Assembly (NCBI GenBank): GCA_943788635.1
Contig: CALSRA010000036.1
Location: forward strand, 1 to 64,000
Source: an uncultured Alphaproteobacteria bacterium
Lineage (GTDB): Bacteria; Pseudomonadota; Alphaproteobacteria; UBA8366; GCA-2717185
Length of the DNA stretch: 64,000 bases
Direction of reading: 5' to 3'
This document shows, piece after piece, positions 44,955 through 54,928 of this stretch (its first letter is position 1; every line of letters starts with the position of its first letter). The notes beneath the pieces are model-generated. The model searched no databases. It worked only from the letters and a program-made list of their open reading frames with translations, and was not told where the DNA came from. A program made the translations under genes and the position numbers.

Positions 44955-45194
44955 TCAGTCGCTTTTTTCTTCGACCGGTTCGACTGGGCGATTCCGAAGA
45001 ATTCGTCGGACTTCCCGCCAGATACTGAGGCGATAGTTATCACCTTCGCTTTGTGCGGTCGCTATGCCAGCGGATGCCGTATCCATCGCGCCTTTGGCGC
45101 CATGCTGCTCAGTCAGATGGTCGGCAACCTGGGATGGGTCGTCACCTCTGGGGCGGCGTTCCCGCGGCTGTTTGGCATTGTCGGCTTGCGGCAT
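44955..45194 (-). CDS. Small hypothetical protein
   Basis: 79 aa, not firmly assigned. A low-complexity basic N-terminus is followed by ADHLTEQHGAKGAMDTASAG and GDNYRLSIWREVRRIL. This G-D-x-x-x-x-S-x-W-R-x-V/I-x-R-I-L pattern recurs in short alphaproteobacterial proteins with an amphipathic helix pair, which is why I keep it. No ribosome site is clear. It is convergent with the DUF6969-like gene. Confidence 0.45.
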   Translation of the reverse strand: MPQADNAKQPRERRPRGDDPSQVADHLTEQHGAKGAMDTASAGIATAQSEGDNYRLSIWREVRRILRNRPVEPVEEKSD

Positions 45195-45566
45195 GCGTAA
45201 AGGGTTCCGGATCGTGAGAAGTATTGCGGCTTCGGCGGCAGTCGCGCGTTTCGCCGGAGCCTATATATGGAGCGTTGTTGGAAAAATAGCGAGAGGGAAT
45301 CACGGAAATATCAGATGGTCTTTCGTCTCTCTTGTGAATGTCCCGCACCGCAACGTCATATTCCGGCAATCGGGTATGGGGAACCCGTCGGTGTGGATTG
45401 TGTGGGGTAGCGCGACAGTCGAATTGATATCAGGGATTGCTGCGTCTTCGCTTGTTCCGCAACGCACCCGTGTATAGATTTCGCGCATTCAAGGCCGCGC
45501 CTGCAGGCGATGGTGTCAATTTAGGAAAACGCCTGATAAGGCGGTAATTTGCGGGAGGTATTCAAC
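45195..45566. other. Intergenic stretch without a supported gene
   Basis: About 370 bases. Open frames here (for example 45064-45477) have unbiased composition and no family features. GCGGGAGG just before 45567 is the ribosome site of the next gene. Confidence 0.6.
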
Positions 45567-46328
45567 ATGGCTGGAAACGGCAGGATTGCAATTGTTACGG
45601 GCGCGGGCAGCGGAATTGGGCGGGCTTCGGCTGTTTCGTTGCTCAAGGCGGGCTATTCAGTGGCGATCGCCAGCCGTGGCATGGAAGGGCTACAGGGCAC
45701 AATCGATGCAGCCGGTGCCGACGGTGAGCGGGCGCTTGCGGTGCCGACCGATGTCGGCAAGCAGGAGCAGGTCGACAATCTGTTCGCGCAGGTAGTGGAT
45801 AAGTTCGGCGGGCGGCTGGATGTGATTTTCAATAATGCGGGGGGCGGCACACCCGCAATCGGGCTGGAAGAACTGACGTTTGAGCAGTACCAGAACTGCG
45901 TGGCGGTGAACCTGTTCAGCACCTTCCTGTGCACCCAGCATGCGATTCGCATCATGAAGGATCAGGACCCGCAAGGTGGCCGCATCATCAATAACGGTTC
46001 CATTTCCGCGCATACGCCGCGGCCGAATTCGCTGCCCTATACCTCGTGCAAACATGCGATCACCGGTATGACGAAATCGACCTCCCTGGACGGCCGCAAA
46101 TACAATATCGCGTGCAGCCAGATCGATATTGGTAACGCGGCGACGCCGATGACCGACCGCATGGTCGAGGGGGTGTTGCAGGCCGACGGTACTACGGCGG
46201 CCGAAGTGCGAATGGATGTGCAGCATGTTGCGGATGCTGTTGTGATGATGGCAGACCTGCCACTGGAGACGAATATTCAGTTCATGACCATCATGGCGAC
46301 CAAGATGCCGTTCGTTGGACGTGGCTGA
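45567..46328 (+). CDS. SDR family oxidoreductase
   Basis: Short-chain dehydrogenase of 253 aa from the ATG at 45567, which has GGGAGG 8-13 nt upstream. The cofactor motif is [25 protein letters not shown] follows, then the catalytic serine in [12 protein letters not shown] and the Y-x-x-x-K as YTSCK near residue 156. Its stop overlaps the start of the next gene (TGATG), so it is coupled to a D-2-hydroxyacid dehydrogenase. This suggests two sequential oxidoreductions of a hydroxyacid. Substrate unknown. Confidence 0.87.
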   Translation: MAGNGRIAIVTGAGSGIGRASAVSLLKAGYSVAIASRGMEGLQGTIDAAGADGERALAVPTDVGKQEQVDNLFAQVVDKFGGRLDVIFNNAGGGTPAIGLEELTFEQYQNCVAVNLFSTFLCTQHAIRIMKDQDPQGGRIINNGSISAHTPRPNSLPYTSCKHAITGMTKSTSLDGRKYNIACSQIDIGNAATPMTDRMVEGVLQADGTTAAEVRMDVQHVADAVVMMADLPLETNIQFMTIMATKMPFVGRG

Positions 46329-47281
46329 TGACAGCGGGGGAAAAACCGGAACTTCTGGTCGTTTGCCATACGGCGCCGTTCCTGCTGGCGGATCTGGAGG
46401 CGGAATATACGCTGCACAACCTGTTCCTCGCTGAGGACAAGGAGGCGCTTCTGGACGCGGTGGGTGATCGTGTTCGCGGAATCCTGGCGGGTGGCATGCA
46501 GGGACCCGACGCGGCGTTGATCAACCGGCTACCGAAACTGGAGATCATCGCATCCAACAGCGTTGGTTTCGATGCGACAGATGTCGCCGCAGCGAATGCG
46601 CGGGGCGTGCCGGTGACGCATACGCCGGATGTTCTGACCGATGACGTTGCCGATCTCGGCATGGCATTCATCATCATGGCACCGCGCCGTATCGCTGAAT
46701 CCGAACGTTTCCTGCGCGCCGGAAAATGGCCGCAGGGGCGGATGGACCTGGGCACGAATGTCCGGGGCAAGAAGCTTGGCATTCTGGGGCTGGGCCGCGT
46801 CGGCAGTGCGCTGGCAAAACGGGCGCAGGGCTTTGGCCTTGATATCGGTTTCTATGACATCGTGCCGAAAAATGACACGCCCTACCGGGTGTACAGCAGC
46901 CTGCTGGAGATGGCCGAAGACAGCGACATCCTGTTCGTATCCTGTCAGGGCGGTGCCTCGACCCGATGGCTGGTCAATGCGGAGGTCCTGGACGCGCTGG
47001 GACCCAAGGGGTTCCTGGTCAATGTTGCGCGTGGCACCATCGTTGATCAGCAGGCGCTGGTCGATGCGGTGACGGAAAAGCGCATTGCCGGAGCGGCTAT
47101 CGATGTCTTCGAGGACGAACCCAATGCGCCCGAGGAACTGTTCGAGGTCGAGAACATTATCATGACCCCGCATATCGCCAGTTCCACCGGCGAAACCCGC
47201 CGCGCGATGGCCGATCTGGTGCTGGAAAACCTGCGCCTGCACTTTGCCGGAAAACCGGTAAAGACGCCGGTAAGGCTTTAG
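46328..47281 (+). CDS. D-2-hydroxyacid dehydrogenase (glyoxylate/hydroxypyruvate reductase-like)
   Basis: NAD(P)-dependent dehydrogenase of 317 aa. The dinucleotide fold has LGILGLGRVGSALAKRAQGF near residues 149-168. The catalytic residues are R in NVARGTIVD, E in DVFEDEPNAP and H in MTPHIASSTGETR. HTPDVLTDDVADLGMAFII is the usual substrate-domain hinge. The start overlaps the SDR stop. A reductase of glyoxylate, hydroxypyruvate or 2-ketogluconate would fit. A long terminator follows. Confidence 0.87.
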   Translation: MTAGEKPELLVVCHTAPFLLADLEAEYTLHNLFLAEDKEALLDAVGDRVRGILAGGMQGPDAALINRLPKLEIIASNSVGFDATDVAAANARGVPVTHTPDVLTDDVADLGMAFIIMAPRRIAESERFLRAGKWPQGRMDLGTNVRGKKLGILGLGRVGSALAKRAQGFGLDIGFYDIVPKNDTPYRVYSSLLEMAEDSDILFVSCQGGASTRWLVNAEVLDALGPKGFLVNVARGTIVDQQALVDAVTEKRIAGAAIDVFEDEPNAPEELFEVENIIMTPHIASSTGETRRAMADLVLENLRLHFAGKPVKTPVRL

Positions 47282-47345
47282 TTTATTGGCCTCAGGCGCC
47301 GGGCGCGGGCATCGGCCCGCGCCCGGCGTTTTGAGGGCCAATAAA
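47282..47345. terminator. Nested bidirectional terminator
   Basis: An inner perfect 14-bp stem CGCCGGGCGCGGGC/GCCCGCGCCCGGCG (47297-47310, 47315-47328) with an ATCG loop is followed by TTTT. An outer 10-bp stem TTTATTGGCC/GGCCAATAAA (47282-47291, 47336-47345) wraps it. It lies between two convergent genes and can serve both. Confidence 0.88.
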
Positions 47346-47350
47346 TAGGA

Positions 47351-48136
47351 CTAACTGTAGCTGCGGCTCATGCCTTCTGAAGGGTCCGTTTGCGGGCTAT
47401 AGGGCACAATCGGGTAGCGCAGGCCGACCTTCGAAAGACCTTCCATGCCTTCGATGCCACGGACGAATTCATCGGGTGGCATGGCGATCAGCAATTCGTC
47501 ATCGGCAACCCCGCCGTAGCGGCGTTCGGCAAAACAGGGGATCGATATGCTGGTCTCCCCGGTTGCCAGCGCCCGGCCCCAGGAATCGGAACAGGCGCTT
47601 TCGCCCGTGATCGTCATGTCGTAGCGCTTGTAGCGTTTCCACTGCAGGCCGTTGACGAACAGGATAATCTGCCCCGGTGTTCCGTAGAACAGCACGATGT
47701 CGGGGTTGTCGATCCGCCCGGATCGAAGCGGGGATACAACGGTTCCCATGAATTTTCCGGTCGGGACGCGCGTCATCTGCAATTGATGCTGATGCGCGGC
47801 TTCGCGGTTTTCGAACCAGACACCATCCATGTGCTCACCGGAAAGGCATGCCTCGACAGGTTGGTCGATACCCATGACGCCGCCGCAATTGGAGCCCGGC
47901 CGGACGTTATCGGCGCCGATGCCCAGCGTGAACCCCGCCATGCGCGACTGGGTGACAAGTTGGCAGGTCGTATGGCGACGCCCCTCCATCGGCCATCGCA
48001 GGCCTTTCACCTTTTCCATCTCTTCCCGGCTTGTGTATTGCTTCATGGCAATTGGCAGGGTGCGGATTTTCAGCAGTTCGAGCAGTTTTCCCGCGAGCTG
48101 TTGCAGTGTGGCGGCGTCGACGCTTGCATCGGTCAT
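47351..48136 (-). CDS. DUF169 domain-containing protein
   Basis: Cytoplasmic protein of 261 aa. The DUF169 pattern is seen as LLKIRTLPIAMKQY at the start, RHTTCQLVTQSR, and the cysteine-bearing GSNCGGVMGI. IVLFYGTPGQIILFVNGLQWKRY follows in parts, then CFAERRYGGVADDELLIAMP. The conserved cysteines suggest a metal or redox centre, but the function is unknown. The ATG at 48136 is preceded by GAGGGAGG. It is transcribed alone. Confidence 0.8.
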   Translation of the reverse strand: MTDASVDAATLQQLAGKLLELLKIRTLPIAMKQYTSREEMEKVKGLRWPMEGRRHTTCQLVTQSRMAGFTLGIGADNVRPGSNCGGVMGIDQPVEACLSGEHMDGVWFENREAAHQHQLQMTRVPTGKFMGTVVSPLRSGRIDNPDIVLFYGTPGQIILFVNGLQWKRYKRYDMTITGESACSDSWGRALATGETSISIPCFAERRYGGVADDELLIAMPPDEFVRGIEGMEGLSKVGLRYPIVPYSPQTDPSEGMSRSYS

Positions 48137-48470
48137 TGGTTTCCTCCCTCAAGGCGATTCAATGCCTGAAACGTTATCACGGAAACGCTTGATAGATACG
48201 AGACCCTTCGCCGCATCGTTTCGTTTTCGGGGCGGGGCAGATTTATTGGACATCTGATTGTGCTTTATTGCTCAAGCTTCGTACCATGATAGTATAGATT
48301 GGGCACAATGCCGGCGTTGTATAAAGCTGGTGAAGAAATAAACTGCAGGCGTAATGATGTATGGGTAAGGTGTTTGCATTTCCTGATAATTTGTTTTTTG
48401 TCAGGAAGAACTGCTTTGAAATCGAGCGGTTTGTATTTTGCGGTTACTTGACGACAGAGGAATCGGACCG
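48137..48470. other. Intergenic stretch without a supported gene
   Basis: About 330 AT-rich bases between divergent genes. No coding frame or RNA is recognised; it probably contains both promoters. Confidence 0.6.
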
Positions 48471-50025
48471 GTGACAAATATGCGATCGGTCGAAGATCAG
48501 CGGTTTCGAAAGGTCATGGAAAAGGCCGCGCAGGGTTTCCTGATCCATCAGGGATTCAAGCCGGTTTTCGTCAATCAGGCGTACGCTGACCTGTTCGGGT
48601 ATCCTGACCCAGAAGCCATCCTTGAGATGGACTCTATAATTCAGCTCTTTGGACCTGAAGATCATTCCCGGATGCTCCAATATCGCGACAAAAGAACTCG
48701 TGGAGAGGACGTTCCGGAAACATACGAGTATCAGGGGCTTCGAATGGATGGCTCCCGGGTATGGATGGAAAATTTTGTCAGCATCATCGATTGGGGCGGT
48801 GAGCAGGCTATTTTTAACGCCGCCATGGATATATCCGCCAGAAAGAAAACCGAGGAATTGTTGCGCGAAAGTGAACGCCGCTTCCGGGACTATGCCGAAT
48901 CGGCGACGGACTGGCTGTGGGAAATGGACGAAAACCTTCGCTGGATCTATTTTTCCGGCCGGTTTGGAGAATCCACGGGATCCGCACCTGAACGCTTCCT
49001 CGGCAGAACCCGGCGTGAGTTCATCGAACAGGGCGATATGGTCTACGGGCCGATGACATCACGAGCAGATTGGGATCGTCATCTTGCCGATATGGATGCA
49101 CATCGTCCGTTCCGTAATTTTTGTCACCCGCGCATGCTACCCGATGGTCAGATTCGCTATGTATCGCTCAGCGGCAAACCGGTTTGGGATGATGATGGAA
49201 AATTCAAGGGATACCGGGGGACCGGCGCGAATGTAACCGATCAGGTCGTCGCCGAACTGGGGTTGCGTCAGCGCGAGGTGGAATTGCGTTTGCATCGCGA
49301 CCGGGCCGAAGAGGCGAATCTGGAAAAGTCGAAATTTCTTGCAAATGTCAGCCATGAATTGCGCACGCCGCTGAACGCGATCATTGGGTTCTCCGATATT
49401 ATGAGCAATGCGTTGCTCGGTAGTCAGGACCCGGATCGATATCGCGAATATGCGACCAATATCCATGACAGTGCCGGCCAGTTTACTGAAGCTGATCACC
49501 GATATTCTGGATATTACGACCATACAGGCTGGCGAACACCCGTTTTCCAGTGAGAGTTTCCCGTTTGCCCAGATCGTCGACGAGTGTTTCAAGTCAATCC
49601 AGGGACATAGCGACAGCCGGAATATCGTGCTTGAGCAGGATATGCCCGTTGATTTGCCGCCGCTGGATGCGGACCGAAATGCGGTGCGGCGGATTTTGAT
49701 GAATTTACTTTCGAACGCCATCCGGTATGCACCGGATGGCGGCAAGGTGGCGGTTTCTGCATCGGTTTCCAATAACTGGTTCGATTGGGTCGTCGCCGAT
49801 CAGGGCGTCGGCATTGCGCCTGCCGTTCTGCCCAAGATGACCGACCCCTTTGAACGTGGTCAGCGCGATCCCTACAAGAGTGAAGACGGTACCGGTCTTG
49901 GTCTGACGATCGTTCAGTCTCTGGTCGAACTGCATGGCGGCAAGTTGAAAATCGAAAGCGAATTGGGGAAAGGCACCCGTGTCCGGGTCAGCCTGCCGCT
50001 GCGGAGCGCAACGCCGTCTTCCTGA
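48471..50025 (+). pseudogene. PAS-domain sensor histidine kinase, frameshifted
   Basis: Two PAS domains occupy about residues 10-125 ([22 protein letters not shown]) and 135-260 ([17 protein letters not shown]). HisKA is [22 protein letters not shown] with the phosphoacceptor histidine. Shortly after it, near 49487-49490 in CAGTTTACTG, the frame shifts by +1, so the first frame ends at 49553. The second frame supplies [18 protein letters not shown], the N box NLLSNAIRYAP, the G1 box VADQGVGIAP and the G2 box GTGLGLTIVQSLVELHGG, to 50025. There is no membrane segment, so it is a soluble sensor. Removing one T restores a whole kinase. The start (GTG 48471, ATG 48480 or TTG 48438) is uncertain. 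No response regulator is adjacent. Confidence 0.82.
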
Positions 50026-50053
50026 TAGGGTTTCTTTTTGCGATAGCGGCCTT

Positions 50054-51004
50054 CTAAGCTTCGCCGTGCAATGCCGATTTGGCGAGCATGACATGAATGC
50101 CCTTGTGGACATTCACCGTCTGACTGACATGCATGTCGCCGGCAAGGCTGCACAGCATATAGGCTTCCTCGCGTGATAAATTTGCCTTTTCCTGGATCAG
50201 GTTGATCATCTCACGCAGGGCCTGCTTGGCAGCGGCATCCAGCGACGGATCTATTCCCGTTGTCAGGTAATGTGTTGCTGTTTCTGCCCGGGGCATCGAG
50301 ATCCCGGCATTTTTGTGCAGGATCAGTTGGAAGGTTCCCGACAAACAGGTTTCGATGGCGGTGCCGTCGACTTCGCCGTCACCCTGAACGGCATGTCCGT
50401 CACCGGCGGAAAATAATGCGCCGTCGTTGAATACCGGCAGGTAGAGCGTCGCGCCCGCGCCCAGCGCCTTTATATCCAGATTCCCACCATGCGCACGGGG
50501 AATGATCGAAGTGATGCGACCCCATTCGGGCGGTGGTGCAACGCCCATGACGCCGAAGAAAGGGGCAAGCGGCAGGTCCACGCCCCAGGGCATGCGGCCG
50601 GTCATGCGCGCCTTGTCCAGCGGGATATGTGTCAACGTCACTTCATGGAAATCTTCCGGCAGCGTGCCGGTAAGCGGTCGGATTCGGTTCCAGCCCCAAT
50701 CCTGGCGCAGCGAAACGTCCTGAATTCTTACTTCCAGCATGTCGCCGGGCTTTGCGCCGCGAATGGCGACGGGGCCTGTCATGATATGCCCGGCCTGCGC
50801 CGGTTCAACTTCCCGGTGGATGACGAGGTGATCCGGCAGAATTTCGAACCCTTCCGGGGGCAAGATATCCGGTCCGCCGGATACGGTATGCAATGTTACG
50901 GTATCGCCCGATTCAATCTCCGTCACCGCTGGCAGGCTGGCATCGAAAACGCCCCAATGAACGGTATTCGGGGTGGCGGCGATTTCGTGGCTGGCGGGCA
51001 TCAC
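50054..51004 (-). CDS. Acetamidase/formamidase family protein
   Basis: FmdA/AmdA-family amide hydrolase of 316 aa. It shows VHWGVFDASLPAVTEIESGD at the start, TGPVAIRGAKPGDMLEVRI in the first beta-rich lobe, and the pairs GDGHAVQGDGEVDGTAIET and GGNLDIKALGAGATLYLPV. The last includes the conserved N-D pair of the metal site. The C-terminal LCSLAGDMHVSQTVNVHKG is typical. It hydrolyses formamide or short aliphatic amides to ammonia in known members. It is in the same direction as, and 16 nt from, an amidohydrolase gene and the molybdoenzyme, which may form one operon. Confidence 0.87.
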   Translation of the reverse strand: MMPASHEIAATPNTVHWGVFDASLPAVTEIESGDTVTLHTVSGGPDILPPEGFEILPDHLVIHREVEPAQAGHIMTGPVAIRGAKPGDMLEVRIQDVSLRQDWGWNRIRPLTGTLPEDFHEVTLTHIPLDKARMTGRMPWGVDLPLAPFFGVMGVAPPPEWGRITSIIPRAHGGNLDIKALGAGATLYLPVFNDGALFSAGDGHAVQGDGEVDGTAIETCLSGTFQLILHKNAGISMPRAETATHYLTTGIDPSLDAAAKQALREMINLIQEKANLSREEAYMLCSLAGDMHVSQTVNVHKGIHVMLAKSALHGEA

Positions 51005-51020
51005 GTATCCTTTCAGGCGA

Positions 51021-51935
51021 TTACAGGTCGATCCGGTAGAACGCGGCCGCGTTTTTGGAGAACAGCTTCTCCTGCGCGTCTCGCGGAAAATCCGCGACGA
51101 TCGTTTTGAACGAATCGTAAATCATGTCGTAGCTGGCCCGCAGCCCGTCGACCGGGAAGTTGCTGGCAAACATGCAGCGGTCGATGCCGAACATATCAAT
51201 GGTTTCCAGTACGACCGGCCGATTGTCTTCCAGTAGCCATGGACCATCCAGAAGGCACAGGCATGAGATTTTTGTTACGACATTCGGGCAGGCGGCAAGC
51301 GCATGCATTCCCGCGCGCCACATGTCGAGCCCGGCAGGACTGCGGTCCCACGGAAAGCCGGTATGATTGAGATTGATCCGGGTATTCGGGAACGTGCGGG
51401 CCACTTCGGCGGCTTCTTCCAGATGCCACGTCGGCACGCGCAGGTCCCAGGAAAGGTCGTGTTTTTCCAGTAGCGCGAAACCTTCCAGCCATTTTTCATC
51501 CTGCATCGTACCCGGCGCGCCAGGGGACATTGCGGCTTGCGACGATGCCGTGACCGGTTTGGAGCGGATGCCGCGCACCATCGGGATTGCGGCCTGTCTG
51601 GCGATGATTTCTTTCGAGTTGTCCCTGTCCAGCCAAGCATGGCCAACGATGGCGTTGGGAAAGCCATGCGCCGCGTTCATTTCCACGATCCATTCGCTTT
51701 CCTGGACCTGGAAGTCACGGCTGCATTCCGCCTCACAATGAACCGTGGCGACGACATTGTGTCGGGCAGAATCCCGTTGGTAATCCTCCGGCAGATAATT
51801 GCGGCGGATCGCAGTGTTGTCGCCAAGAAAAAAGTCGGTTCGTGGCGGTCCGGAAAGGGATGGATAGGGCAGGTGATCCAGATCCCACAGGTGATGATGG
51901 GCGTCCACTATGGCGATATCGTCAAGCGAACTCAT
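51021..51935 (-). CDS. Amidohydrolase family protein (COG3618/fuconolactonase-like TIM barrel)
   Basis: Metal-dependent hydrolase of 304 aa of the amidohydrolase_2 type. It begins IAIVDAHHHLWDLDHLPYP (the HxH-type metal motif), continues with VVATVHCEAECS and VGHAWLDRD, and ends with NLNHTGFPW, VTKISCLCLL and MFASNFPVDGLRASYD, where the last aspartate completes the active site. This resembles lactonases such as L-fuconolactonase and 2-pyrone-dicarboxylate lactonase. Its start overlaps the stop of the molybdoenzyme as ATGA, so the two are translationally coupled. Confidence 0.82.
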   Translation of the reverse strand: MSSLDDIAIVDAHHHLWDLDHLPYPSLSGPPRTDFFLGDNTAIRRNYLPEDYQRDSARHNVVATVHCEAECSRDFQVQESEWIVEMNAAHGFPNAIVGHAWLDRDNSKEIIARQAAIPMVRGIRSKPVTASSQAAMSPGAPGTMQDEKWLEGFALLEKHDLSWDLRVPTWHLEEAAEVARTFPNTRINLNHTGFPWDRSPAGLDMWRAGMHALAACPNVVTKISCLCLLDGPWLLEDNRPVVLETIDMFGIDRCMFASNFPVDGLRASYDMIYDSFKTIVADFPRDAQEKLFSKNAAAFYRIDL

Positions 51936-54284
51936 GCTTCCGTTGCCTTTGCTGTTGGCCCGGTAAACGCCGTAATGTCCGGCAGTTCGGCATCGTAACG
52001 CGCCACTTCGACCAGCGTGCTGTGCGCGACAGGGCCCTGCCCGAGTTTCGAGGTGCCGCGATCCAGCGTCAGCATGTTCGGATTGCCGTGTTTATCCAAC
52101 GTGCCGATGCGCCCCGGTTCTGCCGGGTCGTACCACGCACCTGTTGCCAGGCGGATAACGCCGGGCATTACCCCATCGCTCAGGACCGCGCCGGCAAGCG
52201 TTTCGCCACGGTCATTGAATACACGCACGATATCGCCGGCCTTGATGCCCCGTGCTGTCGCATCGCCGGTGTTTAATGTGACCGGTTCACGGCCACTGAT
52301 CTTGGAAGCGCCGCTGACAGTGCCGCAATCCATCTGCGCATGCAGCCTGGAGTCCGGCTGATTGGACATGAGATGCAGCGGATGGCGTTTGGCTTCCTCG
52401 GCCCCCAGCCATTCAACGGGTTCCAGCCAAACGGGATGCCCCGGGCAGTCGTCATACCCAAACCCGTCAATGGTTTCCGAAAAAATCTCTATCAGGCCGG
52501 ATGGGGTCTGCAGGGCATGTTTCTCCGGGTCGTCCCGGAACTCGGAATAAACGACATGGGGTTTTCCGGGCTCCGCGATTTCGACATGGCCCTGCTCCCA
52601 GAATTCGTCGAAGTCCGGCAATTCGACCTTGCTTTTGGCGGCTTGCTGACGGGAAACATCATACAGATGCCGCAGCCACTCTTTTTCATCCCGGTCTTCC
52701 GTAAAGGTCGAACGAAAACCCAGTCGTTCCGACAGTTCTGAAAAGATGTCGAAGTCATTTCGGGCGCCGCCGACGGGGTCGACCGCTTTTTCCATCGCCA
52801 TGATGAAACGATCGCGGGAGCTGGCCCCGATATCGTTGCGTTCCAACGTTGTTGTCGCCGGCAGCACGATATCGGCATGTCGCGCCGTTGCCGTCCACCA
52901 GGGCTCGTTTACGATGATGGTTTCGGGCCGACGCCAGCCTTCAATCAACCGGTTGATGTCCTGATGGTGATGAAACGGGTTGCCGCCGCACCAGTACACC
53001 AGCTTGGTGTCCGGATAGGTTCGTTGCTTGCCGTTGAAATCGTATTTTTCGCCGGGTTTTAGCAGCATGTCGACGATTCGGGCGACCGGGATAAAGCTTC
53101 CGGTGGGGTTGGCGCCTGCATGCATTGCCGGCACGTCGATCGGCTCGACCGGGTTACCCTGACCCTGCATGCTGCCATAGCCAAAACCGAATCCGCCGCC
53201 GGGCAGACCAATCTGTCCCCAGCATCGCTGCCAGCGTGGTCGTCATCCAGAACGTCTGTTCGCCGTGGTCGCCGCGTTGCAGCGAATAACTGGTGCCGAT
53301 CATGGTTCGCTTCGCGGCCATTTTTCGCGCCAGGCCACGGATTGTATCCGCATCGATCCCGGTAATAGGTGCTGCCCAATCGGCGCTTTTCGGCTGCCCG
53401 TCCGTTGCGCCGGTAAGGTAGGGATGGAATTTCTCGAACCCGACACAGTAGCGGGCGAGAAAATCCGGATTATGCAAACCTTCAACATAGATGGTATGCG
53501 CTAGCCCAAGCATCAGCGCCACATCCGTGTTGGGGCGGGGCGCCAGCCACTGCGCGCCGACGAAGTCGGGTGTGTCGTCGCGCAGCGGTGTGACAGAAAC
53601 GACTTCGACCCCTGCGTCTTTCAATTTGTGCAGCCAGTAGGATGTGGAATGCTGTCCCGCACCGCCAGGTTCGACCTGGGTGTTTTTGGTGCCGACGCCG
53701 CCGAATGCGATAAATAATTCAGAATTTTCGGCGATAGAGCGCCATGAGGTTATGTTGCGCAAACCCCGTATGTCGCCAAGGATATGTGGCAAAATAGCCA
53801 GGCCAGCGGCGATGGAATAGCTATGAACCTGTGCCGTGAAGCCGCCATGGCAGTTCAGGAAACGCTGCAACTGTGTCTTGGCATGGTGAAAGCGCCCGGC
53901 GCTGGACCAGCCATAGGAACCGCCGAAAATGGCCGTGTTTCCATATGTTTCCTTTACACGCAGCAACTCCTCCGCCACCAGCGTCAACGCCTTGTCCCAT
54001 GAAACCGGCACGAAGGGCTCGCCACCGCGTCCTGCGCCGCCACCGGTCGGACCGTTCTCGAGCCATCCCTTGCGTACCATCGGTTCCGCGACGCGGCATT
54101 CATGGTAGAGCGCTGAGGGGATGGCATTCAGGATTTCTGCCGGGTAGGGGTCCTTTTCGAAGGGAGAAACGCCGGTTACCCGGCCGTTTTCGACTTCCGC
54201 GCTGAAGGCGCCCCAATGCGAACTGTGCCTGATTATTTGCTCATAATAAATTCCATCCTGTTGCTCACTACAGGCTACAGGCAA
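51932..54284 (-). pseudogene. Molybdopterin oxidoreductase of the TorA/BisC/DMSO reductase family, frameshifted
   Basis: The N-terminal piece starts HSSHWGAFSAEVENGRVTGV and has GGSYGWSSAGRFHHAKTQLQ and VHSYSIAAG, where the serine is the expected Mo ligand. No Fe-S cysteine motif and no Tat signal are seen, as in cytosolic BisC. Around 53215, near CTGGGGACAG, one extra base throws the frame off; the first piece ends at 53154. The other frame picks up at LPGGGFGFGYGSMQGQGNP-like sequence and goes on through YWCGGNPFHHHQD, ATTTLERNDIGASSRD, and the C-terminal molybdopterin-dinucleotide domain (LHLMSNQPDSRLHAQMD, VRVFNDRGE) to 51932. A repaired gene has the normal length of about 780 codons. The first start is TTG and uncertain. 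Confidence 0.82.
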
Positions 54285-54412
54285 GAAAATGGCTTGGCCA
54301 GTATCCGAAAATAATACGGTGCCTCGCCAGGTTATCCCTCATTCGGGTGATTTCGAGTTGACGTAAATAGTCTTCAATACAACCCATGGACAGATAGATG
54401 AGGCTATCAAAC

Positions 54413-54613
54413 ATGGGTAAGTCATTGATTGTAGATTGTGAAAAGCGGGCCGTACTGGATGCCTACTGGGAACAGATTGAATTTGGCAGTCGACCGGACT
54501 CGGCATTGAATTTGGCGATCATTGTGTATCAGCAGCGCCATCCGGCCATACCTGTCGCAGAGGCGCGTGCCTTTGTCGGGTCGATCCTCGAAAAATCGCA
54601 ATACACCCATTGA
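54413..54613 (+). CDS. Small hypothetical protein, tandem paralogue A
   Basis: 66 aa from the ATG at 54413. It is not recognised. The sequence shares a pattern with the next gene: an N-terminal LIVDCEKRAVLDAYWEQIE-like helix, then ALNLAIIVYQQRHPAI and VAEARAFVGSIL. The repeat of this pattern in an independent adjacent frame is the main evidence that both are real. It has no signal or cysteines and is predicted to be helical. It is divergent from the molybdoenzyme gene. Confidence 0.55.
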   Translation: MGKSLIVDCEKRAVLDAYWEQIEFGSRPDSALNLAIIVYQQRHPAIPVAEARAFVGSILEKSQYTH

Positions 54614-54840
54614 GTTCGCCGCATCCGAGGGAAGACTTCGACGCAATGATTTATGCTCCCGTCTTGTACGCCGAAGATTTGCAAGTGGTTACAGATGCCT
54701 ATACGGGCGAACTTGAGCGGGGGCAGGCGCAGCGCACTGCCTTGAACTATGCAACAGCAGTTTATTTACAGCGTCACCCGTTCGTCGCGGTCGGGGAAGC
54801 CCGCGCGATGATCCGCGCCGCTATCAGCGAGCCACGATAA
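54610..54840 (+). CDS. Small hypothetical protein, tandem paralogue B
   Basis: Up to 76 aa, starting either at TTG 54610, which overlaps the previous stop as TTGA, or at ATG 54646. The part MIYAPVLYAEDLQVVTDAY aligns with the start of paralogue A, and TALNYATAVYLQRHPFVAV plus GEARAMIRAAI aligns with its second half. The overlap implies coupled translation. Its function is unknown; conserved Y-x-x-R-H-P and E-A-R-A motifs define the pair. Confidence 0.55.
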   Translation: MSSPHPREDFDAMIYAPVLYAEDLQVVTDAYTGELERGQAQRTALNYATAVYLQRHPFVAVGEARAMIRAAISEPR

Positions 54841-54928
54841 CGACCCTTTGCCATCTCGTTATTGCCTTGATCGGGACTGTGCTGTACCTCCGTTTTCGGT
54901 AGTAACCTTGACAGTGGGGGTACAGGGT

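Noticed and set aside
45064-45477. 137-codon open frame on the plus strand
   Set aside because: It overlaps the better-supported small minus-strand gene, and the composition is not coding-like.
49480-49560. Programmed ribosomal frameshift in the histidine kinase
   Set aside because: There is no slippery heptamer with downstream pseudoknot, and four other genes nearby show similar random indels.
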